Shown in pieces: positions 47,354-51,605 of a DNA stretch of 51,605 bases (position 1 is its first letter; each line of letters starts with the position of its first letter). Both the position numbers and the translations under genes were made by a program. Source of the DNA: Pseudomonadota bacterium (GTDB lineage: Bacteria; Myxococcota_A; UBA796; GCA-2862545); contig PKDJ01000042.1 of assembly GCA_002862545.1 (NCBI GenBank), forward strand, positions 1 through 51,605, read 5' to 3'. The notes below the pieces were generated by a model that saw only the letters and a program-made list of their open reading frames with translations, made no database searches and was not told the DNA's origin.

Positions 47354-48010
47354 TCAGCGGGAGAGCAGGTCGGAGCCGCTGCGCTCGAGGGCCCGCACGA
47401 AGGCAGGACGCTCGCGCATCCGGGCGAGCCAGGCGGCGGCGCTTGGGTAGCGGTCTCCGCCGCGGGAGAGACCGGCCTGCACGGCGTAGACCATCTGCAC
47501 GTCAGCGCCTGAGAGGGCCTCGCCCGCAAAGAACTCGCGGCTCGAGAGCGTCTGCTCGATGAACGCGAAGTGTCGCTTGATCTCCCGGTTGGTGTAGGTC
47601 GCGTCGATCTTGCTGGCGACGGCGCCGGTGAGCGGCCGGAGGAAGAACGGCACGCCGGTGCGCATGCGGGTGGTGATCAGCTTCACCAGCAGCGGGGGCA
47701 TGACGGAGCCCTCGGCGTAGTGAAGGAAGAAGCGGTAGTCGATCAGAGCCGCGGCGTCGGCGGGGCGGAGCGCACCCTCGCGCTCGACGAAGTACTCGAT
47801 GATCGCGCCCGACTCGGCCAGCGCGTGCCCGTCGACCTCGACGATGGGGGCGCGCCCCAGGGGGTGGACCTCCATCATCTCGCGGGGGGCGCGGATGGTC
47901 CGGGGGTCGCGCTTCCAGTGGCGGATGTCGTACTCGAGGCCCAGCTCCTCGAGCAGCCACAGGATGCGGAAGGAGCGAGAGGTCTCGAGGTGATGCACGG
48001 TGGTGGACAT
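47354..48010 (-). CDS. Glutathione S-transferase family protein
   Basis: 218 aa. N-terminal thioredoxin-like domain: VHHLETSRSFRILWLLEELGLEYDI, with a Ser in the usual catalytic position (residue about 11); HPLGRAPIVEVDGHALAESGAIIEYF carries the cis-Pro and glutathione gamma-Glu-binding E-S pair. C-terminal all-helical domain with LSGADVQMVYAVQAG (the conserved helix-6 motif). It conjugates glutathione to electrophiles or isomerises substrates. Convergent with the clpB-coupled lipoprotein, 4 nt apart. Confidence 0.9.
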   Translation of the reverse strand: MSTTVHHLETSRSFRILWLLEELGLEYDIRHWKRDPRTIRAPREMMEVHPLGRAPIVEVDGHALAESGAIIEYFVEREGALRPADAAALIDYRFFLHYAEGSVMPPLLVKLITTRMRTGVPFFLRPLTGAVASKIDATYTNREIKRHFAFIEQTLSSREFFAGEALSGADVQMVYAVQAGLSRGGDRYPSAAAWLARMRERPAFVRALERSGSDLLSR

Positions 48011-48044
48011 CCGGGTGGGCTAACCAGGACGGACGGAGGGCCCT

Positions 48045-48401
48045 ATGGACCGTGCGCGCTACCAGCGAATCTTCACAGCGGCCAACAGCCGCCTCGCGGA
48101 GCTGACGCCCGAGCACTGCCGTGATGCGGAGCTCGGCTCCGTGCGCGCGCTGAAGTGGGCGGGGCCGCGGCCGCCGATGGTGCGGGCGCTGGTCAAGCAG
48201 CTTCGCGACATGACGCCCGACGAGAGCAACCGTGACCGCTGCCACTGGACGCTCCGGCGCCTGCACGCGGCACTGCAGCGCGCGGGAGCGCCGGCGGATG
48301 CGTACCAGACCGCCGCGAACGCCTACATCGATCTGCAGCCCGAGCTGGCGAGCCGGTGGCTCGACGCCGACACGCTGCTGCGTCCCTGGGGTGAGAAGTA
48401 G
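48045..48401 (+). CDS. Small protein of unknown function
   Basis: 118 aa, ATG with GGAGGG 4 nt upstream. Helical, basic: MDRARYQRIFTAANSRLAEL, RALKWAGPRPPMVRALVKQL, a conserved-looking CHWTLRRLHAALQRAGA and AYIDLQPELASRWLDADTLLRPW. Two Cys. No signal or TM helix, so cytoplasmic. No family recognised. Divergent from the GST gene (34 bp) and convergent with the bestrophin gene (15 nt). Confidence 0.7.
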   Translation: MDRARYQRIFTAANSRLAELTPEHCRDAELGSVRALKWAGPRPPMVRALVKQLRDMTPDESNRDRCHWTLRRLHAALQRAGAPADAYQTAANAYIDLQPELASRWLDADTLLRPWGEK

Positions 48402-48416
48402 GGAGGTGCCCCCCGC

Positions 48417-49334
48417 TCACATCAGGATGCCGTTCCGGTCGGGCACGAGCATCGGCGGCAGGTCGTCGTCGCCGAGGCGCTGGCGGAGGTTGACCTCGAT
48501 CTTCCGGGAGAGGGCGGAGAGGGGGAGGCCGTTCCAGAACATGCTGAACGGGTCCTCGAGCACGCGGCCGGCCTCGCTGATCAAGATGAAGGCCAGGCAG
48601 ACCAGCAGGTTGAGCGGCACGCAGAGCCAGCCCGTGTCCGCGACGATCGCGAACGGGAAGAGGATGCTGTAGGCGAGGATCAGGCGCTCGGCGATGAAGC
48701 CGTAGCCGCGGGGGAAGGGCGTGCCCTTGATGCGCTCGCAGCCGCCCTGGATGTCGAGCAGGTGGCGCAGGCTCTCGTCCATGTCGGACTGCTGAAAGTC
48801 GGTGATGGCGCCGGCCCGATGGAGGGCGCGCAGATCCATCATCTGGTCGTGGAGCAACGCATGGGTGGCGTTGGACTCGTCGACCAGCCGCTCCCGCTCC
48901 TCGGCGGACAGGTGCAGGCGAAGCTCCTCGTCGTGCTTCAGGGACTGCTTGCGCAGGAGGATGCGGAGCACGTGGACGTAGTGGACGTGGCGGCGGACCA
49001 TGCGCTCGGCGGCCTCCTTGCGCAGATCGTCGTGGCCGTCTCCCTCGCCGACGTAGCCGACGACCTGGGTGCACCAGTGCCGGCTGGTGTTGATCAGGCG
49101 GCCCCAGAGCTTGCGGCCCTCCCACCAGCGGTCGTATGCCGAGTTGGTCCGAAAGCTGACGAAGATGCCGATGGCTCCACCGACGACCGCCAGGGGAACC
49201 GTGGGCAGCTCGAGCCACGTGAGGCCCAGGGTGTGCAGGAGGGCAGCCGCGGCGCCCGCACCGGTGAAGATTCCCGCGAAGCGGGACTGCCAGTGGAGGA
49301 GGCCCCAGATCGACCCTTGGTTGCTGACCATCAT
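48417..49334 (-). CDS. Bestrophin-like (UPF0187) membrane protein
   Basis: 305 aa. Bacterial bestrophin homologs are pentameric channels, reported to conduct cations or anions. Motifs: GSIWGLLHWQSRFAGIF at the N-terminus, FVSFRTNSAYDRWWEGRKLWGRLINTSR (the family's most conserved segment, near 55-80) and RIKGTPFPRGYGFIAERLILAYSILFPFAI (neck/second TM). ISEAGRVLEDPFSMFWNGLPLSALSRKIE closes the domain. About four TM helices. No partner is evident nearby. Confidence 0.92.
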   Translation of the reverse strand: MMVSNQGSIWGLLHWQSRFAGIFTGAGAAAALLHTLGLTWLELPTVPLAVVGGAIGIFVSFRTNSAYDRWWEGRKLWGRLINTSRHWCTQVVGYVGEGDGHDDLRKEAAERMVRRHVHYVHVLRILLRKQSLKHDEELRLHLSAEERERLVDESNATHALLHDQMMDLRALHRAGAITDFQQSDMDESLRHLLDIQGGCERIKGTPFPRGYGFIAERLILAYSILFPFAIVADTGWLCVPLNLLVCLAFILISEAGRVLEDPFSMFWNGLPLSALSRKIEVNLRQRLGDDDLPPMLVPDRNGILM

Positions 49335-49663
49335 CCGACACCTCTCAGGTCGACCCGGCTCGGGGCGACAGGGACGTTGTGCACTCTCGTGACGCGGTGG
49401 GCACGCTACACCACGTCGTCGATGGAGAGGGGGCTAGTCGGCGATCAAGGGGTGTCCCCGGCTCTCCGCTGGGTATGGAGTCGCGTGCGAACCCTTCCAC
49501 CGACGCGCATCCTGCTCGTGTTCCTCGTGAAGGCCCGGGGCTCGAGGTCCCGATGAGCAGCTCCGACCACTCATCGGGCGGGTCGTTCGAAAAGCGCGAC
49601 ATTTGTCAGGCGGATCGCGAGGCCAGCAGGTAGGCTCGCGCCGAACTGAATGAGGGCTCATTC
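49335..49663. other. Intergenic region between divergent genes
   Basis: 329 bp without a supported gene. It holds the leader of the minus-strand bestrophin gene and, at its right end, a TAGGCT box at 49631-49636 (27 nt before the next ATG) and the palindrome at 49648-49663. No RNA gene, mobile element or long direct repeat is seen. Confidence 0.5.
49648..49663. promoter_or_regulatory. Perfect palindrome at start codon of lipoprotein gene
   Basis: GAATGAG-GG-CTCATTC: 7-bp arms separated by 2 bp, ending immediately before the ATG at 49664 and including the GAGGG ribosome site. It could be an operator for a dimeric repressor, or in RNA a small hairpin that hides the ribosome site. Confidence 0.5.
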
Positions 49664-50410
49664 ATGAAGCGCACCGGCCTCCTCCTCACCACTCTGCTCG
49701 TCGGCGCCTGTGCCGCCCCAGAGTCGGTAGAATCCGACGTCGACTGCAGCGGCGCCGACGCTCGAACACCCTGCTCGGAGCCCGTCTTCGATGCGGCGTA
49801 CTACGCCGAGCAGTCCAGCGCCTACTTCGACACGATGGACTACACGGTCGAGGCCGGCTGGCCGCCGTACTCTGAGCACGTCGCGCGCTGGGAGTGGCCG
49901 CCGTGGCTGATGCTGACAGCCTTCGGTCGGGAGGACATCGAGGCCTCCGACACGCTGCTCACGCTCTACCCGTCCATCGTGGTCGACCGCGACTGCCGCG
50001 GCTTCGACACGCAGCCCTTCGGGCGCTGCCGGGTCACCTTCTACTACGACGCCCATGACGGGCTCGGGTGCCCGATCTACGAAGAGTTCTCCTTCAACGA
50101 CGACGGAGAGATCACCTGGATCGAGGCCTGGAGCGACCAGCCGGGCATGCTGCCGATGGGCGATGACGATCCGTGGGCCGAAGGAGACGACGTGACCCGG
50201 CTCTCCACCCGCATTCCGGGGCTCGGGACCGCCGACGGGGCCATCGCACTGGACTCCGAGGCGATGCAGGAGGCTGCGGCCGCGGATGCCGACGTGGCCG
50301 ACTTCGTGGCCCGGGCCGAGGACTGGACGACCGCCTGGCGCCAAGAGCTCGCCGACACCGACACCGACACCATGTGGTCCGTCGGCTGTGGGTGGCAGGT
50401 CGTTCCGTAG
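49664..50410 (+). CDS. Lipoprotein with NTF2-like look
   Basis: 248 aa. Signal peptide MKRTGLLLTTLLVGAC; lipobox Cys16. The mature part has AYYAEQSSAYFDTMDYTVEAGWPPYSEHVA and VTFYYDAHDGLGCPIYEEFSFNDDGEITWIEAW, resembling the SnoaL/NTF2-like fold (a curved sheet with a WIEAW-type strand). Five Cys besides the lipobox may form disulfides. Pfam-level assignment is unsure. It ends WQVVP. No clear enzyme motif. A palindrome sits at its start codon. Confidence 0.8.
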   Translation: MKRTGLLLTTLLVGACAAPESVESDVDCSGADARTPCSEPVFDAAYYAEQSSAYFDTMDYTVEAGWPPYSEHVARWEWPPWLMLTAFGREDIEASDTLLTLYPSIVVDRDCRGFDTQPFGRCRVTFYYDAHDGLGCPIYEEFSFNDDGEITWIEAWSDQPGMLPMGDDDPWAEGDDVTRLSTRIPGLGTADGAIALDSEAMQEAAAADADVADFVARAEDWTTAWRQELADTDTDTMWSVGCGWQVVP

Positions 50411-50482
50411 GAAAAACGGTTGAAATGGACCCCGGGCGCGCGGTGCGCTCTCGCTGGCGGGCCGACCCACACCGGCGAGGTG

Positions 50483-50509
50483 GTGACAACCGGCCGCTGA
50501 GCCTATAGA
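50483..50509 (+). promoter_or_regulatory. Possible promoter for CFA-type methyltransferase
   Basis: GTGACA at 50483-50488 and TATAGA at 50504-50509 with a 15-nt spacer. The TATAGA box lies 25 nt before the ATG at 50535; GAGG is the ribosome site. Confidence 0.4.
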
Positions 50510-50534
50510 CGCGCCGACCGAAAGCGAGGCTCCA

Positions 50535-51389
50535 ATGACCAGCACTCAGGCCGAGATCGACGTCAGCTACAGCGTCTCCAACGAGTTCTTCAAGCTGTGG
50601 CTCGATGGCAACATGCACTACACGTGCGCCGCCTGGGACGACCCCAACTGGACCCTCGAGCAGGCGCAGGAGCACAAGCTCCGCGTGCTCTACGACTTCG
50701 CCGAGCTCGACGAGACCAAGACGGTCCTCGACATCGGCTGTGGCTGGGGCTCGGCCATCGACTGCTGCACCCGCTTCGGCATCAAGCGCGCCGACGGCAT
50801 CACGCTGTCCACCGGCCAGCTCGAGTTCTGCCACCAGCGCGGTCTCGACCCCGAGAAGGCGCGCTTCATCCTCTGCGACTACGCGCTGTACGAGCCGGAG
50901 GAGAAGTACGACGGCCTCATCTCCATCGAGATGATCGACCACCTCTGCTCCCCGGCCCAGGCCCGCGACGGCCTCGCCATCCAGCTCTACCGCGAGTACT
51001 TCAACAAGCTCGCCGAGTGGGTCGAGCCGGGCGCCGCCTTCGGCTTCCAGGCCATCCTGCGGAACAAGATTCCCCGCAGCCGCAAGGATCTGAAGGCCCT
51101 CGCCTTCACCGCCGACGTGATCTTCCCCGGCGGCCTCAACCCCCGCATCGAGGAGCTCGTCCAGGCGATCTCCCCGAAGTGGGAGCTCGAGGAGCTCATC
51201 ATGCGCCGCAAGGACTACGGCAAGACCACCGGTGAGTGGCTCCGCCGCATGCGCATGCACGAGGACTTCATCCGCAAGACCTGGGGCGACCAGCTCTTCG
51301 ATGACTACGAGTACTACCTCGACACCTGCGTCAAGGGCTTCGCCGCGCACTGGTCGGGCGACGTGCAGATGAAGCTGCGCCGGATCTGA
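50535..51389 (+). CDS. Cyclopropane-fatty-acid-synthase-like SAM methyltransferase
   Basis: 284 aa. CFA-synthase family: N-terminal YSVSNEFFKLWLDGNMHYTCAAW matches the HYD(V/L)SNEFF-LWLD start of mycolic-acid and cyclopropane methyltransferases. SAM loop LDIGCGWGS at 65-73. ITLSTGQLEFC and DYALYEPEEKYDGLISIEMIDHL follow, with an E-M-I in place of the CFA Glu-His. C-terminal DYEYYLDTCVKGFAAHWSGDVQMKLRR. It methylates or cyclopropanates an acyl chain or natural product; substrate unknown. A short family member (E. coli Cfa has 382 aa), lacking its N-terminal domain. Confidence 0.9.
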   Translation: MTSTQAEIDVSYSVSNEFFKLWLDGNMHYTCAAWDDPNWTLEQAQEHKLRVLYDFAELDETKTVLDIGCGWGSAIDCCTRFGIKRADGITLSTGQLEFCHQRGLDPEKARFILCDYALYEPEEKYDGLISIEMIDHLCSPAQARDGLAIQLYREYFNKLAEWVEPGAAFGFQAILRNKIPRSRKDLKALAFTADVIFPGGLNPRIEELVQAISPKWELEELIMRRKDYGKTTGEWLRRMRMHEDFIRKTWGDQLFDDYEYYLDTCVKGFAAHWSGDVQMKLRRI

Positions 51390-51434
51390 GTTCGGTCGAG
51401 AATCGAGGTCCAAGCTCCCTCGGTCGGTAGAGGG

Positions 51435-51451
51435 GCGCACAGGCTGTGCGC
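51435..51451 (+). terminator. Hairpin downstream of CFA-type gene
   Basis: GCGCACA-GGC-TGTGCGC, a perfect 7-bp stem with a 3-nt loop, 45 nt after the stop codon. It is not followed by a T-run, so it may slow RNases or polymerase rather than act as an intrinsic terminator. Confidence 0.3.
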
Positions 51452-51600
51452 ACTCCCGACCGCGGGCCACGCTCGAATCCCTCACAGCACGGTCGGTCCG
51501 CGGCACCGGGTCGCCGGCGCCGTTGCTCGAACACCCGCCAAACAGGGGGGTGGCGCATGAAAGGCACCCGCTCATACGTACGCATGCGGAGGAGGCCCCG

Positions 51601-51605
51601 ATGGC
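51601..51605 (+). CDS. Start of a further gene (cut by window edge)
   Basis: The final ATGGC follows GGAGGAGG at 51588-51595 with a 5-nt spacer, a textbook ribosome site. Only the start codon and two bases are visible, so nothing can be said of the product. Confidence 0.4.

Noticed and set aside
51409..51490. tRNA-like stretch (D-arm-like GGTCGGTAGAGG and a hairpin with 7-nt loop)
   Set aside because: A D-arm and an anticodon-like stem can be drawn, but position 33 is not T, the T-arm does not pair, and the acceptor ends are not complementary.

Overview
The window is GC-rich (by eye near 70%), with third codon positions almost always G or C, and densely packed with genes on both strands. Many products are lipoproteins with a Cys lipobox followed by Asp-Thr/Asp-Ala linkers. 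FG-GAP/UnbV surface proteins, a MopE-type motif, an AgmX/PglI-like C-terminus, outer-membrane barrel proteins and a Tat lipoprotein are also present. Together these point to a Gram-negative, probably uncultured Myxococcota-like (deltaproteobacterial) genome. That placement is inference. No rRNA, tRNA, CRISPR array, insertion sequence or phage gene was recognised.

Layout. 1-6.98 kb: two small lipoproteins (the first cut by the window edge), an AlkA-like glycosylase, a D-2-hydroxyacid dehydrogenase, an unusual SlyD-type PPIase/TylF-type methyltransferase fusion, an ACT-domain protein preceded by a 31-codon ORF that overlaps it, a zinc-ribbon protein, a lipoprotein and a zinc-ribbon SDR that lacks the catalytic Tyr. 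7.1-12.4 kb: a plus-strand operon behind a good sigma70-type promoter (pseudokinase, AmpG-like MFS, sulfatase lipoprotein, CoA-transferase), then a nitronate monooxygenase. 13.5-21.6 kb: a carboxypeptidase-regulatory-like protein, two paralogous FG-GAP/UnbV lipoproteins (1487 and 607 aa), a cytochrome c lipoprotein and a double SH3-like protein. 21.8-25.6 kb: modA plus a porin, an AI-2E family permease and an RNase M5-type TOPRIM protein. 25.8-29.5 kb: a zinc-ribbon/AgmX-like protein, a one-TM protein, then a 61-codon ORF overlapping by 4 nt a radical SAM/SPASM enzyme, with an inverted-repeat set that could form alternative hairpins around the small ORF's start. 29.6-36 kb: a Lon-like protease, a fatty-acid hydroxylase, a Tat Rieske lipoprotein coupled to a QEGLA/HEALVH (DUF1704) protein, a tail-anchored protein and an RNase HI. 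36-43.5 kb: a large repeat lipoprotein, ProRS, an overlapping aminotransferase/sulfotransferase pair and a degenerate GGDEF protein. 43.7-51.6 kb: clpB with a coupled lipoprotein, a GST, a small unknown, a bestrophin, a lipoprotein, a CFA-type methyltransferase and the first bases of another gene.

Two genome-style signals stand out. Convergent genes are separated by only 3-33 nt (four gaps of exactly 12 nt, one 7-nt overlap), leaving no room for intrinsic terminators. A -10-like hexamer of the form TAnGCT recurs upstream of starts, four times at exactly 21 nt. The best candidates for an undescribed system are the short-peptide/radical SAM pair at 28.2-29.5 kb and the Rieske/DUF1704 pair at 32.9-34.8 kb.
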